Source of the DNA: Flavobacteriaceae bacterium
Lineage (GTDB): Bacteria > Bacteroidota > Bacteroidia > Flavobacteriales > Flavobacteriaceae
Direction of reading: 5' to 3'
Assembly (NCBI GenBank): GCA_002700405.1
Contig: PACY01000049.1
Span: 11,281 to 18,212, forward strand
Length of the DNA: 6,932 nucleotides
Shown here: in pieces, positions 6,925-6,932 of the stretch
How positions within the stretch are numbered: position 1 is the first letter of the stretch
Layout: the number at the start of each line of letters is the position of its first letter
Translations under genes and position numbers: made by a program
Notes under the pieces: generated by a model
The model's database searches: none
Seen by the model: only the letters and a program-made list of their open reading frames with translations
What the model was told of the DNA's origin: nothing

Positions 6925-6932
6925 TATTGTAA

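Noticed and set aside
1..6932. CRISPR arrays, insertion sequences, tRNA/rRNA genes, long repeats or attachment sites.
   Set aside because: The only sizeable non-coding stretch is 104 bp. I saw no repeated units, terminal inverted repeats, transposase motifs or tRNA-like folds.

Overview
The window is an AT-rich, densely packed chromosomal segment that looks like the core genome of a member of Bacteroidota, most likely Flavobacteriia. Four things point there: a DUF4270 lipoprotein, a family essentially confined to this phylum; a stand-alone half-length GT5 'glycogen synthase' next to it; a Bacteroidota-type promoter motif (TAnnTTTG) in the main intergenic gap; and weak or absent Shine-Dalgarno sequences with A/T-rich leaders. 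I see no mobile element, RNA gene, CRISPR array or broken gene. Base composition is similar throughout, so nothing suggests recent transfer.

Layout: two transcription units diverge from a 104-bp gap at 4345-4448. The leftward (minus-strand) unit runs panC (pantothenate synthetase) > a flippase-like integral membrane protein of the UPF0104/LPG-synthase TM family > a secreted alpha/beta-hydrolase-fold protein with a C-terminal TPR-like segment > radA (DNA repair/recombination ATPase). radA runs off the left edge, probably only a few residues short of its end. The junctions are 4, 1 and 2 nt, so this is very likely one operon with coupled translation. The rightward (plus-strand) unit is the short GT5-like protein > the DUF4270 lipoprotein, 13 nt apart, ending 8 nt before the right edge.

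The genes do not form one pathway. panC serves CoA synthesis and radA serves recombination. The other four (membrane protein, secreted hydrolase-like protein, half glycosyltransferase, surface lipoprotein) are poorly characterised, and most are predicted to act at the envelope. The most interesting points are two apparent pseudoenzymes: a GT5 protein that lacks both the KTGGL substrate loop and the whole C-terminal lobe, and an esterase-fold protein whose nucleophile-elbow serine is replaced by glutamate. Also notable are the absence of panD from a pan operon where I would expect it, and a TTG start on the membrane-protein gene. No wholly new system is evident. The half-GT5/DUF4270 pair is the best candidate for undescribed biology.
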